DNA of 64,000 nt, from NCBI GenBank assembly GCA_945875845.1, contig CAMCMB010000017.1, positions 35,306 to 99,305 on the forward strand, written 5' to 3'. Origin of the DNA: Pirellula staleyi DSM 6068 (GTDB taxonomy: Bacteria > Planctomycetota > Planctomycetia > Pirellulales > Pirellulaceae). Below are positions 18,226 through 28,387 of the stretch, in pieces. Made by a program: the position numbers and the translations under genes. A model generated the notes under the pieces. It saw nothing but the letters and a program-made list of their open reading frames with translations. It was not told the DNA's origin and did no database searches. The stretch's first letter is position 1. Each line of letters starts with the position of its first letter.

Positions 18226-21042
18226 CTATTTGCGGAACTCGATTGAGTCGATGTTCATCAGTCCACCGCCTCCATTCGCATTCTTGAACACGAAAAACAA
18301 ATCGTGCTTTCCTTCTTGTCCGGCGAGCGACATCGCCAGCTCTGAGAACGCTTCCCAGTCGCCGTTGACAGCCACGTCGACTCGACCGATCCATTCGCCA
18401 TCTTCCTTGTCTCGATGCACTTCGATGAAACCACCTTGGCCCGCGCTTGCGACCCGAAGCACGATCTGCCCTACCTGGGTCAGTGTGATTCCATTGAGCC
18501 GCAGGATTGCCCCGCTTTCAATGGCTCCGACGAAAGCCTTTCCTTGCGCTCGATCGGAATTGAGCACCGTTGCTTTGCGTATCGAGTCAACTTGCTCGGC
18601 TTGCACCACACGGCTTCGCAGTCGAATCGCCTGCGAACCCGTTAAGGCAGGTATTTCGCCCTGTGCCAAGTCCGTGTAGAAGGCCTCGAGCTGAACGCCA
18701 CTCGAATCGGCTTTCACCTCGATCGAGTTGTTCAATCCGCCAACCGTCTTCGAATTCGAATCGGCTTGGATGGAATAGACATACCGCACCATTTCGCTGA
18801 CTTGCTCGGGTGTATGCTGAGCATGTGGCAGCATTGCGACCTTGCCCCATACGCCCGTGGAACCTTCCATGACTCGCTTGACAGACACTTCCAACGCGTT
18901 GGGAACATCGCGATACTTTTTGGCGACGTCCGTAAACATAGGCCCGACAATTGCGCGATCGACCGCATGGCAATTGAAGCAATCGCTTTTGCGCATTAAG
19001 TCCAAGCCGACAGGAATCGGCTTGTTGTTCGCGTCCCCTAAAGTCAGCGGACTTGCTTGAACAAAGGTCCTGCTCGGGGCGGAGAGCTCGATCGTTTCGA
19101 GATTCCTCGCATCCGCGTTATCAAAGTCGCTGGTGCCGTCCTCGATGTCATCGATTTGCAGACGGTACGTGATTTTTTCGCCGGGTGTAAAGAAATCGCC
19201 ATCCTTGGGCAACAAGAACTTCACTTCGGGGCGAGCATTTCCAACGATGACCGGATAGGTGGCCACGTCCGATGCTCCCGTGGGATCCTTCACTTCGAGG
19301 GACACGGTGTAGGAACCTGGCTCTTCGATGGTCGCTACGGCGTTCGCAGATTCGGACAGAACTCTTTCGATACGTTCATCACCCGTGGTGCGCGTTAGCT
19401 TCCATCGGTAGGAGAGCGTGTCACCGTCCTTGTCGGTCGAGCCGTCAGCCTTCATTTGGAGCTTGAGCGGTTGCTTGCCGATATTGTTTTCGACGAGGGC
19501 TTTTGCCACAGGCGTTCGATTGCCACGTGCGTAGTCAATTCGATGCAAAGCTGCGTCCGCATTGACTCCCCAAGTCTCTCCGTATTCGATAACGTACAAA
19601 CGACCTAGCTTGTCAAACTCGAGGTGGATGGGCCGTGTGATTTTGACTCCAGGCAGGAACCGTTCAAGTTTCTTCAGGTTGGAATCTTGATCCATATGAA
19701 CCGCCATAATCCAGTTGCGAGACCACTCGAATGCAAAGAGCGTTGAGTTGTAATTGTCCGGGAATTTGGTGTCGGAATTCAAGTTGGGGTCGAAGTAGTA
19801 GATCGGACCGGCGCATGCGGTTCGACCGCCAGTACCAACCTCAGGGAATTCTTTGGATTCGCCCGCTGGATAATAAAGAAAGGGAGGTTGCAAGGGAGGC
19901 AAGTCTTTCGCACCGGTGTTGTTGACCGAATGATTGTACGGATGGGCTGGATCTTGCGGGTCACCGATCTTGCCTGTGGCAAAGTCGACCATGTTATACG
20001 GACGATTGGGACCGATGAAACATGGCCAGCCAAAGTTGCCTGCCCTGCGAGCTTGATTGACTTCGTCGTAGCCTTTCGGACCGCGTGGCCCATCTCCACC
20101 AGCATCCGGGCCGACATCGCCCCAGTACAAGAAACCCGTCTTCGGATCCACGCTGATGCGCCAGGGGTTGCGGCACCCCATCACATAGATCTCAGGATGT
20201 CCGATCGATCCATCCTTTGGAAAAAGATTGCCGTCAGGAATCGAATAACCTTCGGTTGGATTCGGGCGGATGCGAAGCACTTTGCCGTTATAGCTTTTGG
20301 TGTTGCCTGCGGTTCGAAGTCCATCCCAGGGTTCACGGTTGGGCCGTTGATCGATCGGTGCATACCCCTGGGAATCATTGAAGGGATTTGTATTGTCTCC
20401 TGTTCCAACGTAGAGGCAGCCATCTGGGCCAAAGGTCATGGAGCCTGCATGATGGCAGCACTCGCGGCGTTGCTCTTCGAACCGAAAAATCTTCTGTTCG
20501 GATGCGATATCTAGAGTGTCTTCCTTAAAACGAAAACGACTGAGTTGCTGACCTGGGAAACTGGGTGGCGAGTATTGGAGATAGACCCAACCATTTTCCG
20601 AAAAATTAGGATCGAGGCAAATTCCGATCAGCCCGTTTTCTTGTTCGGTCGTAACCTCGATCTTAGCAATGACCTTGTTCGTTTTGGTTACCGGGTCAAT
20701 CAATTTGATGTTGCCCGCCAGCTCGATCAAAAAGATGCGTCCATCGGGTGCATTGGCCATCTGCATCGGCTGGACCAAGCCTGTTGCAATGGTCGTCTTT
20801 TCGAACCGAGTCGGATCAACGTCCTCGGCGGAACAGTGAGCGGTGCAAAACCCCAAAGTGGCGACAAGACCAACGGCAGAATGAAAACAACCTACCCATG
20901 ATTGGAATGGGAGTGCGAGGCTCCTGCCGAGCTTGGTTTTTGGTTGGTAGGAATCACTCCCGCCCGGTACAAACCACTTTGATGCTTGCCGTAGAGCAAA
21001 GGGAGCGAGGAGTGGAAGTGACTTTGGGTAGAACCGAACCAT
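18226..21042 (-). CDS. Secreted PQQ-type sugar dehydrogenase with cytochrome c, PKD and CBM6-like domains
   Basis: 938 residues. After a leader with a hydrophobic stretch (about 44-70) comes a glucose/sorbosone dehydrogenase six-bladed propeller (about 80-510; AGNFGWPCFIGPNRPYN and GDNTNPFNDSQG-type loops), a PKD-like domain (about 530-640), a c-type cytochrome with one CFNCH haem site (about 690-770), and a C-terminal carbohydrate-binding CBM6-like domain (about 800-938). It should oxidise a sugar outside the cytoplasm and pass electrons to the haem. This architecture is common in planctomycetes and verrucomicrobia. Odd point: codons for residues 26-45 are made of a dispersed palindromic repeat (20909-20965), so the leader may be disrupted or the start misplaced; no other ATG is available. 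Confidence 0.82.
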   Translation of the reverse strand: MVRFYPKSLPLLAPFALRQASKWFVPGGSDSYQPKTKLGRSLALPFQSWVGCFHSAVGLVATLGFCTAHCSAEDVDPTRFEKTTIATGLVQPMQMANAPDGRIFLIELAGNIKLIDPVTKTNKVIAKIEVTTEQENGLIGICLDPNFSENGWVYLQYSPPSFPGQQLSRFRFKEDTLDIASEQKIFRFEEQRRECCHHAGSMTFGPDGCLYVGTGDNTNPFNDSQGYAPIDQRPNREPWDGLRTAGNTKSYNGKVLRIRPNPTEGYSIPDGNLFPKDGSIGHPEIYVMGCRNPWRISVDPKTGFLYWGDVGPDAGGDGPRGPKGYDEVNQARRAGNFGWPCFIGPNRPYNMVDFATGKIGDPQDPAHPYNHSVNNTGAKDLPPLQPPFLYYPAGESKEFPEVGTGGRTACAGPIYYFDPNLNSDTKFPDNYNSTLFAFEWSRNWIMAVHMDQDSNLKKLERFLPGVKITRPIHLEFDKLGRLYVIEYGETWGVNADAALHRIDYARGNRTPVAKALVENNIGKQPLKLQMKADGSTDKDGDTLSYRWKLTRTTGDERIERVLSESANAVATIEEPGSYTVSLEVKDPTGASDVATYPVIVGNARPEVKFLLPKDGDFFTPGEKITYRLQIDDIEDGTSDFDNADARNLETIELSAPSRTFVQASPLTLGDANNKPIPVGLDLMRKSDCFNCHAVDRAIVGPMFTDVAKKYRDVPNALEVSVKRVMEGSTGVWGKVAMLPHAQHTPEQVSEMVRYVYSIQADSNSKTVGGLNNSIEVKADSSGVQLEAFYTDLAQGEIPALTGSQAIRLRSRVVQAEQVDSIRKATVLNSDRAQGKAFVGAIESGAILRLNGITLTQVGQIVLRVASAGQGGFIEVHRDKEDGEWIGRVDVAVNGDWEAFSELAMSLAGQEGKHDLFFVFKNANGGGGLMNIDSIEFRK
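20909..20965. repeat. Palindromic repeat inside the dehydrogenase leader
   Basis: gggagtgcgaggctcctgccga with a decayed right arm (ggtaggaatcactccc). Closely related to the intergenic hairpin at 34055-34117. Confidence 0.65.
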
Positions 21043-21145
21043 AGTGTCTTTCTAAAAGTTAAGGGGGGGGCGCTGAGGCAATCATTTCTTGAACCTCGCT
21101 CACCGGCTCGTTGCTTTAATGGACTGTGACACGGGGTATCCAAAA

Positions 21146-21194
21146 GTGGCATGGGCGTCTCGCCCATGGATTCACGAGCGCGCTCGTGCCACGC
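21146..21194. repeat. Double palindrome element
   Basis: Two adjacent palindromes, catgggcgtctcgcccatg and cacgagcgcgctcgtg, bounded by gtggc/gccac. It lies in the 286-bp spacer between the dehydrogenase gene and the LRR fragment; the rest of the spacer shows nothing recognisable. Confidence 0.65.
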
Positions 21195-21328
21195 AATGGT
21201 AACCCGTACCCGTAAGCAAGGAGCCGACTGCAATCCCTCGCTCACGGGCGCGGGTTATCATAACCTATCCACTTAATATAGTTGAACTCTGTCCGAAATG
21301 CACAAAACACCTCTGTGAAACGGGCTTA

Positions 21329-21544
21329 GTGGACCATGACCTGCGTCATCTCGCTGGCATGACGCAGTTGCGTTGGCTTTATCTTGATCGGAATCCAATC
21401 TCCGTTACAGGCTCAGCACATCTTAAGGATATGGTCAACTTGGAATTGCTGTCGCTGAATGAGACGGATATCGACGAGCAGGCGGTGCTTGAATTTCAAG
21501 TTTCGCATCCCAAATGCAAAGAGATACTTTTCACGAAACGTTAG
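21329..21544 (+). pseudogene. Leucine-rich-repeat fragment
   Basis: 71 codons from a GTG, containing about two LRR units (LRHLAGMTQLRWLYLDRN, LKDMVNLELLSLNET). The frame stays open upstream of the GTG but there is no signal peptide and no further repeat, whereas planctomycete LRR proteins are usually hundreds of residues long. Most likely the 3' end of a decayed gene. Its stop codon overlaps the stop of the convergent DUF1501 gene by 4 bases. Confidence 0.55.
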
Positions 21545-22980
21545 GCAATGATTTCTTGGACGACGCGAGCCGGTCGTTTATTCGTGATGATTTGCTCCTG
21601 GCCGCTATGGATGTACAACGTCTCGTCATGCTTCAAACCAAATTGATTTAAGATTGTCGCTTGGAAATCGTTGGGGGTCACGATGTTTTCGACGGCTCTG
21701 TGCCCAAACTCATCCGTCTTACCAAAAGCCATTCCGGGTTTGAATCCGCCGCCAGCCATCCAAATGCTGAAGCCTTGGCCGTTGTGATCGCGACCCGCTT
21801 TTTCGGGCGAGCCGTGTTCTTGTGTGACTGGGAGTCGTCCGATCTCGCCCCCCCAATGCACGATGGTTGATTCGAGCATTCCGCGTTGCTTGAGATCCTT
21901 GACCAAGGCCGCTGCTGGTTTGTCGGTTTTTTTGCATATCGACTTGAGCCCACCGACGATTCCGCTGTGATTGTCCCAGGGTTGTCCGCTATGAAACAAT
22001 TGAACAAAGCGAACGCCTCGCTCGACCAAACGTCGGGCAATCAAGCAGCGAGTGCCGTACTCTTTGGTCTCTGGATGATCCAGCCCGTACATTTGGTGTG
22101 TTGCGGCCGTTTCTTTTTCGATGTCGAGTGCTTCGGCGGCCGCAGTCTGCATGCGGGCAGCCAATTCGTAACTTGCGATCCGTGCCTCCAACTCGGATTC
22201 ACCAGGATGCGATTCGAGATGTCGGCGATTCAAATCCTGTAGAAACGCAAGATTCTGTTCTTGGAATTTGCCTCGAATATGCGGAGGCGGCACTAGATTG
22301 AGAATACGAGGCTCCTGAGGACGTAGTACCGTCCCTTGAAACATCGCAGGCATAAAGCCGTTGGCCCAATTCGTAACACCGTCTACCGGAAGCCCGCCTG
22401 GATCGGTTAGCACCATGTAGGCAGGCAAGTTTTGCGACTCGGTGCCCAAGGCATAAACGAGCCAAGAGCCCAGAGTAGGTCGCCCCAACACACCTGGGAT
22501 CCCGCCATGAAAATACCGAATGGAAACCTCATGTCCATTCGCACCGGTATGCATACTGCGGATCAAGCAAATATCGTCCACGATCTCCGCAGTATGAGGC
22601 AGCAGTTCGGATAGCTCTGTCCCGCATTGCCCATGCGCCTTGAACTGAAAGGGGCTTCCGAAGAGTTTCTTGCTAGCCTCGTTCACAAAACTAAAGTGGA
22701 TATCCTCTTTGTAGTCGGTACCGCTGTACTTCGTGAGCTCGGGCTTTGGATCGGTAAGGTCCATGTGTGAAGGACCACCGTGTTGGAACAAGGAGATCAT
22801 CGCCTTGGCCTTGGGATCGAAATGCGTCTTGCGCGGGAGCACGTCATTGTGCGGTTTTGCAAGCGCGATGGCTTTCGGTTGCTTGCCTTGTTCTTGCTGC
22901 AGCAGCCAAGTCAAAGCGATAGAGCCCAATCCCATTGCGTTCTCGGCCAAAAATTGTCGGCGACTAAAGAGTCCCATCAT
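21541..22980 (-). CDS. DUF1501 domain protein, Tat-exported
   Basis: 479 residues. Starts with a twin-arginine type leader (SRRQFL followed by a hydrophobic stretch), then the DUF1501 fold, which is related to sulfatases/alkaline phosphatases: FQHGGPSHMDLTDPKPEL, SMHTGANGHE, VLTDPGG, WDNHSGI, and GRDHNGQGFSIWMAGGG near the C-terminus. The natural reaction is not known for the family. It follows the DUF1549/DUF1553 gene by 10 bp. This pair is a hallmark of planctomycetes, where the two proteins are thought to act together on an exported substrate (inference). Confidence 0.92.
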   Translation of the reverse strand: MMGLFSRRQFLAENAMGLGSIALTWLLQQEQGKQPKAIALAKPHNDVLPRKTHFDPKAKAMISLFQHGGPSHMDLTDPKPELTKYSGTDYKEDIHFSFVNEASKKLFGSPFQFKAHGQCGTELSELLPHTAEIVDDICLIRSMHTGANGHEVSIRYFHGGIPGVLGRPTLGSWLVYALGTESQNLPAYMVLTDPGGLPVDGVTNWANGFMPAMFQGTVLRPQEPRILNLVPPPHIRGKFQEQNLAFLQDLNRRHLESHPGESELEARIASYELAARMQTAAAEALDIEKETAATHQMYGLDHPETKEYGTRCLIARRLVERGVRFVQLFHSGQPWDNHSGIVGGLKSICKKTDKPAAALVKDLKQRGMLESTIVHWGGEIGRLPVTQEHGSPEKAGRDHNGQGFSIWMAGGGFKPGMAFGKTDEFGHRAVENIVTPNDFQATILNQFGLKHDETLYIHSGQEQIITNKRPARVVQEIIA

Positions 22981-22990
22981 TGATCTACTC

Positions 22991-25900
22991 CTAATCGACG
23001 TAAACGAATTCGCTTGAGTTTAGTAAAGCATGGCAATAATTGACCAACACTTGTTTCGTAATGTTCGAGCCAGTGGCAATGCCGCGAGCGTCTTTCTGGA
23101 TGGCTCGAAGTTGTTCAACCACATGTGCCATCGAAAGGTTGAACTCAGCTTGAGTTGGCGGACGGCAATAAGCAATCCGCCAAGCGATATGCAACTGCGC
23201 CGGCAGCTCGACGAAGCTATCTGCAGAAACGGGGCCATGAAAATCTGCCACGCTATCGCGCACGCGTTCTTGCGGAATTCCTTCGGCAGTCGGAAAGATA
23301 ATCTTGGATTTCCATGTAAAGGAATCGGAACTTTCGTTGGTAATGCAGTCCGTGACGAAATCGATCGATTCTCCTGCTTCGATAGCAAATGCATCGACAT
23401 TGGTTTGGGCCATGTTGTTCAGCACTTGCCACTGACCCAAAAGTCCGCGTCGATCCGAAACAATTCTCCCACGGACGCCGTCGCCATTGGGCGATCCATG
23501 TTGCATTGCTCCATCGATGCGAATGCGCCCGCTACTAGGTGACGTCCATCGGCGAATCGATGCATAGCGAGCCCCGGTGTGCCCACCATCCTGATTGGCG
23601 ATGACCCAGCCTAGCGTTGGATCGGGTCGTTGAGCGCCCCCTTGCCATTCGGTTCCTGTCCAGTGGGGCAAATCGGTAAAGCCAGTGACTCGCTGCGATG
23701 GCTCATCGAATTCACCATAACCGTATCGCCACTCAGGTGTGAGCGGAGTAGGCATCTGGGGCTGATTGGGAAATTGCTCGGACGACAGCGGCACCGCTTC
23801 ACGCACTGCACGCGCCGCCAGCAACTCCGCTTGTTGCCAAGCGAACTCGCCGTTCATCAAGATCAAGGACTGAGTGGCCACCGTGGAAACGGGTCGACGT
23901 TCGCAATTCACGTCCATGACGGGAGCATCAAAACTTTGGAGCATTGCCACAGGTTGCGATCGTCGCACTTGAAGATAGAGGCTGCGTCGCTTTTGTTGAC
24001 CATCGACGATGATCTGTCCCGCGTCGTCCGCCTTGATGGCGATCGGCTTACCGAACAGATTCGGTTCCAGTGTTCCTGACGCAACCAACATTCGGTCTCG
24101 AATCACCTCTGCGTCCAAGCGTTGAATCGATTTGCGCCAATAGAAGGTGTTCTCCGCATCGATAGCCGATTTCGAATCATCGCGAACCGCATTCTGTCGC
24201 CACGCTGTGGACTTCATGATCGTCCGATGAAGCTGCTTGAGATCCCAGCCGCTTTGCATGAATTCGTCGGCCAGCCAGTCCAACAGCGCGGGATTGCTCG
24301 GTGGCATTCCAAGCTTGCCAAACTCGGACGGGGTAGGAACAATCGCTTGACCAAAGTGATGCAGCCAAACTCGGTTGACCAGGACACGGGCTACCAAAGG
24401 GTGCTTGCCGCTCGTCAGCCAACGCGCGTACGCGAGTCGTCGTCCGCTGGTCTTCAGGTTGGCTGCCCGCTCGGGTATCAACGGCAGCGCTCCTTCGTCG
24501 GCAGCGATGGTCAAGTCGGCGGGGAGGACTTTTTGTTTGGGCTGTTGATGGTCGCCGCGATGGAACAGTTGCGTATCCGGAATTCGATCCGGGAGCTCCA
24601 TCATCGCTCGAATGAATTCCTCGACGGGCTTGCGAGCTCGCGTTTCGGCAATCTTCGTGTCAAACGTTTTGAGTTCTTCGGCAGCTTTCGGCAGGTACTG
24701 ATACAGGACGCCGGGTGTGATGTTGACGCTCGGGTTCTTTTTGAGAAGCATCACTTGATCTTCGGAGCGTTCCTTTTCCGGCTTTTCGTATGCGGTGCGC
24801 AGTTCTGTCCTAAGCGGCTCGTCGTACTTGAGCAATTCCTTATCAAGTGCCTCGGCCATATAAAGCTTTTGTTTTGCGGCCCGCTCTTCGGCTATCTTTT
24901 GGGCTTCTTGTTCGATCGCGGCGGCTTGCTCACGGTTCTCGGTTGTGTAAAGCGAAATCCGGCGAGCGTCTGGCACTCGCCACTGTTGCCAATCGAAGGC
25001 GGGCTCAAAGACCGCTCGCATTGCAAAGTAGTCCACCTGTGAAATCGGATCGTAACGATGGTCATGGCACTGAGCGCATCCAACACTGACGCCTAGCAAA
25101 GACGAGCTGACAATCTTCAGTGTGTCCGCGATGACTTTATTACGAGCTTCGGGGCTATTGTCTCCTGCTCCCGTACCGTCCGCAGCCATCGTGAGAAAAC
25201 CGGTCGCGGTCAGCAATTCGATTTGCTCCATAGTCCAATCTCCATTGCGCGGGCCCGCCAGTTCGTCACCGGCCAGCTGCTCTACAATGAAGCGGTCGAT
25301 CCGTTTATTTGAGTTGAACGACCGAATCACATAATCGCGATACTTCCATGCCCAAGGTCGAACGGCGTCGGCGGTAGTCTGCCCTTCCGAATCCGCATAG
25401 CCAGCCACATCGAGCCAATGCCTCGACCAACGCTCGCCGTACTGAGGAGACTCGAGCAACGTATCGATCATTTGCGCAAACCAGTTTTCATAAGTCGATT
25501 TGCTCCATCGCTCCATGTCTTGCAAGCTGGGAGGTAGACCGATCAAATCAAAGTAGGCGCGGCGAATCAAGGTCTCGTGATCCGCATCCGGGGAAAAGGA
25601 TAGGCCCGCAGGCATGGCCTGTTTCAGCAGTGCATCGATGGGGGTCCGAATGCGGTCTGCAGGACTGCCAACCTCGGGGACGATTGGGCGAACGATAGGT
25701 CGAAACGCCCAGTAGTCCCGATCCTCTGCGGTGATCGGTACACCCGGGCCGATCTGCTCTGGCTCGGGGCGATCCGTTTTTGCACCGGCCTCGATCCATT
25801 TTTTCAGGGTCTCGAATTGCTCCGCGGGCACGTGCGCTTCGCCGGGAGGCATTTCGCCACTTAGGACGCGCTGAATCAATAAGCTGTCGCTTGGTTTCTC

Positions 25901-26128
25901 GGAGTTGATTGCGGTACCGGAATCTCCGCCCAATTTCATGAACCGGACCAATCTGAGGTCTAAATTGCCCTCCTTCTTGTCCGTCGCTCCATGGCAATCG
26001 AAGCAATACTGCCTTAATATCGGACGAATATGCCGCTCAAACGTGGGCTCTTGCGCATTGGCACAGGAAGCAAGGCAAAAAAGACTTGCAATGTGCGCAA
26101 CCAAGAAGACGAGTTTGCGTAGGGACAT
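22991..26128 (-). CDS. Planctomycete cytochrome protein: PSCyt1 - DUF1549 - DUF1553
   Basis: 1045 residues with a signal peptide (about 1-25). The N-terminal PSCyt1 domain has a haem site YCFDCHG and the SGEMPPGE motif. DUF1549 (about 140-350) has RRAYFDLIGLPP and a second CAQCHDHRYDPI site. DUF1553 (about 570-1010) has RWLTSGKHPLVARVLVNRVW and ARAVRE. Between about residues 790 and 930 DUF1553 carries an insertion with Trp/Gly-rich beta-like sequence that could be a carbohydrate-binding module. First gene of a two-gene unit with the DUF1501 protein. Function in the family is unproven. Confidence 0.92.
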   Translation of the reverse strand: MSLRKLVFLVAHIASLFCLASCANAQEPTFERHIRPILRQYCFDCHGATDKKEGNLDLRLVRFMKLGGDSGTAINSEKPSDSLLIQRVLSGEMPPGEAHVPAEQFETLKKWIEAGAKTDRPEPEQIGPGVPITAEDRDYWAFRPIVRPIVPEVGSPADRIRTPIDALLKQAMPAGLSFSPDADHETLIRRAYFDLIGLPPSLQDMERWSKSTYENWFAQMIDTLLESPQYGERWSRHWLDVAGYADSEGQTTADAVRPWAWKYRDYVIRSFNSNKRIDRFIVEQLAGDELAGPRNGDWTMEQIELLTATGFLTMAADGTGAGDNSPEARNKVIADTLKIVSSSLLGVSVGCAQCHDHRYDPISQVDYFAMRAVFEPAFDWQQWRVPDARRISLYTTENREQAAAIEQEAQKIAEERAAKQKLYMAEALDKELLKYDEPLRTELRTAYEKPEKERSEDQVMLLKKNPSVNITPGVLYQYLPKAAEELKTFDTKIAETRARKPVEEFIRAMMELPDRIPDTQLFHRGDHQQPKQKVLPADLTIAADEGALPLIPERAANLKTSGRRLAYARWLTSGKHPLVARVLVNRVWLHHFGQAIVPTPSEFGKLGMPPSNPALLDWLADEFMQSGWDLKQLHRTIMKSTAWRQNAVRDDSKSAIDAENTFYWRKSIQRLDAEVIRDRMLVASGTLEPNLFGKPIAIKADDAGQIIVDGQQKRRSLYLQVRRSQPVAMLQSFDAPVMDVNCERRPVSTVATQSLILMNGEFAWQQAELLAARAVREAVPLSSEQFPNQPQMPTPLTPEWRYGYGEFDEPSQRVTGFTDLPHWTGTEWQGGAQRPDPTLGWVIANQDGGHTGARYASIRRWTSPSSGRIRIDGAMQHGSPNGDGVRGRIVSDRRGLLGQWQVLNNMAQTNVDAFAIEAGESIDFVTDCITNESSDSFTWKSKIIFPTAEGIPQERVRDSVADFHGPVSADSFVELPAQLHIAWRIAYCRPPTQAEFNLSMAHVVEQLRAIQKDARGIATGSNITKQVLVNYCHALLNSSEFVYVD

Positions 26129-26611
26129 AGGAACGGCGGGACCTGTAGCAGGCGGGTGGGGTGGGAGATGACTCGGATAAGCCTAATTTATCATAGTTGG
26201 AATAAGAGGGAAATGCACAAAGCGGGGTTATGTTTCGTCGTCTTTCGCTCGAGTAAGGGGCAAAGAGTCCCTCGTTTACACTTCGGGTTGTGATTAAATC
26301 AACAAGCCGTCACGCGTCGGGTTACCAAACTGCCGCCAAAAGTGGTCTAGCTATAAATTCACAGCTACTCCGTGAAAGGTCGCGGCGATCACGCAGCTTT
26401 TGCGGAGCAAAAGGCGACTATGTTTTGAAAGGTGCGCCTCGCTCAGGTGGTCAAGATTCCCGAAAAGTCGATAATCGATTACGATCTCGTCCCAATGCAC
26501 CCCGATGCATCTGAGAGAGATCCTATTCGGATTTCTCGATGAGGCCATGGACGAGTCGCTCTTTTAGAATACGAGCGAGAGATACAGTAACTTCAGTCAG
26601 GAAAAAGCAAA
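26129..26611. other. Divergent spacer with repeat remnants
   Basis: 483 bp. It holds a short remnant of repeat family 1 (aaatcaacaagccgtcacgcg, about 26286-26306) and another repeat-like string (gcttttgcggagcaaaaggcgactatg, about 26397). No credible gene or RNA. Confidence 0.45.
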
Positions 26612-27217
26612 ATGGAAACACATCCAGCATCTCAGCTTCTATCTCGTTTTTGGTGGATGATCTTGCTCCGAGGAGTATTCGCAATACTATTTGGGATCAG
26701 CGCGTTTGCATGGCCAGGTTTAACGCTTCTCACGATGACCATGTTGTTCGCTGCCTACGCGTTTGTCGACGGCATCTTCCAAGTCACTCATGCGATAGGG
26801 CACCGCAAGGAGATTGAATATTGGGGCCTTCTGCTCATCGAAGGACTTTTCGGCATCGCCTTTGGGATACTTGCTTTGCAATCACCCGAGTTGACCACAG
26901 TCATCGGCGGCGTGATCGTTGTGTTTTATATTGCGACCTGGGCCATTGTCACGGGAGCGTTGCGAATTGCGATGGCGATTAGGCTTCGCAAGGAGATGGA
27001 GGGGGAATGGTTACTGGTCCTGAGCGGCGCCGTTTCTATCCTTTTCGGCGTCGCAATTATGGCGAGGCCGACCGGCGGAGTACTAGCCTTGCTCTACATC
27101 ATCGCGGCTTGGGCAATATTGCTCGGCGTGATCCTCATCGCGTTTGCATTCAAGGCTCGTAAATTCGGTACTCGGATCCGAGAAGTTGTTTCCAACGTCA
27201 AAGAATTGAGGTCGTAA
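26612..27217 (+). CDS. HdeD-family (DUF308) membrane protein
   Basis: 201 residues forming six hydrophobic helices arranged as three two-helix DUF308 repeats (LLRGVFAILFGISAFAWPGLTL, LLIEGLFGIAFGILAL, LSGAVSILFGVAIMARPTGG). E. coli HdeD protects against acid at high cell density, but the mechanism is unknown and the assignment is by family only. The gene stands alone; the next sequence downstream is an IS66 remnant. Confidence 0.85.
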   Translation: METHPASQLLSRFWWMILLRGVFAILFGISAFAWPGLTLLTMTMLFAAYAFVDGIFQVTHAIGHRKEIEYWGLLLIEGLFGIAFGILALQSPELTTVIGGVIVVFYIATWAIVTGALRIAMAIRLRKEMEGEWLLVLSGAVSILFGVAIMARPTGGVLALLYIIAAWAILLGVILIAFAFKARKFGTRIREVVSNVKELRS

Positions 27218-27249
27218 TCGCGTGGGTCTCAGCACACTTCGGTAACAGA

Positions 27250-28098
27250 ATAATTCTCTCAAGCTCTCGAAGAGAAGGACCACAAGATCGCGTTGCTTGA
27301 GTCGAAGATCAAACGCCTGCTCAGCACGGTTCGCGGCTCACGACAAGAACGCATCAATCCTGATCAATTGCTCTTGTTCTCCCAAGATGAGTTGCAACAA
27401 CTGGCTCAGGAACTTGAGAAGAGTGCCGACGACAACGCAAACCAACCAGAGCAAGGCCAAGAAGCCGATCAACCGCCGGATCCTGCCTCTCCGGAAGAAC
27501 CGTCTAAGAGGGGAAGCGGAAGTCGACGCTTCCATCAAATTGGCCGAAGGAAACCCGCCGACACGAACTGAGCGAAGAAGAAAGTAAGTGCCCATGCTGC
27601 GGAGAGGTCCGTTGCGAGATGGGAGTCGAAACCAGCCAACAGATTGAGTTTATTCCCGCTGTATTCAAAGTCATCGAGCATCAACGAGTCCAATACGCTT
27701 GCAAGAGTTGCCAAGAGAACGTGGCAATCGCTCCTAAGCCTCCGCAGCCGATCGAAAAAGGGCTTCCAGGTCCAGGGCTATGCTCGTACGTCGTCTTGTC
27801 GAAGTTCGGTGACCATCTTCCTCTCTATCGCGAAGAAGACTTGTTTAGTCGCATTGGGTGGTTGATTCGCCGAAGCACGATCTGCGATTGGCTCTACGAA
27901 CTTGGAATGCTTGTCCAGCCTCTGGTGATGCGCATGAAACACTTGGTCTTGCAGTCCTCGGTGATCCATACCGATGACACCAAGATCAAGATGCTTGACA
28001 TCGGGATCTGCCGCGAAGCGCAGTTCTGGCTGTACCAAGGAGACTGGTTACATCCTTATGTCGTGTTCGACTTCACTTTGGATCGAACTTTGGGTAAG
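27250..28098 (+). pseudogene. IS66-family transposase (TnpC) remnant
   Basis: Two frames make up the N-terminal two-thirds of an IS66 transposase. The first (about 27252-27540) is the coiled-coil helix region (LESKIKRLLSTVRGSRQERI, LLFSQDELQQLAQELEK). After a frameshift around 27540 comes the zinc-finger-like SKCPCCGEVRC segment, the second zinc region (YACKSCQ), and the start of the DDE catalytic domain including the first Asp (HTDDTKIK). The frame stops at 28101, where a dispersed repeat begins, so the second Asp and the Glu are lost. No start codon, no inverted-repeat ends and no TnpA/TnpB genes are visible. Confidence 0.88.
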
Positions 28099-28203
28099 TA
28101 GCAGGCACGCTCCGCCGTGCCGTTCGCAGTCTCACTTTTGCCAGGATTCTAGGTGGACGGCACATAGAATGTGCCTACTACTTTGACTTTGGTCGGCTGT
28201 GTT
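28099..28203. repeat. Dispersed repeat, family 3, copy A
   Basis: About 85 bases with internal palindromes (ggcacgctccgccgtgcc; ggcacatagaatgtgcc), followed by tttggtcggctgtgt. The core is the reverse complement, at about 90% identity, of 55808-55895, but the flank tttggtcggctgtgt keeps the same orientation in both. The remaining spacer to 28387 shows no gene. Confidence 0.8.
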
Positions 28204-28387
28204 GAGTATTTGATTTCAGTAACTGCCAACCAACCGTTGAATAGCAACGGAATAGCTTGCCCAATCCGATCAAAAGGTATTTAAGGATTCGATATTCACA
28301 AACACGATGCCGGCAATCGATCTAACCAGCATGCGATGCCTATTCGTTAAAATGCTAGCTTAAAGATTTTTGGTAAAGTTGACTCAA

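Noticed and set aside
27250..28098. Functional IS66 insertion sequence
   Set aside because: There is a frameshift, the last third of the transposase is missing, and no terminal inverted repeats or helper genes are visible.
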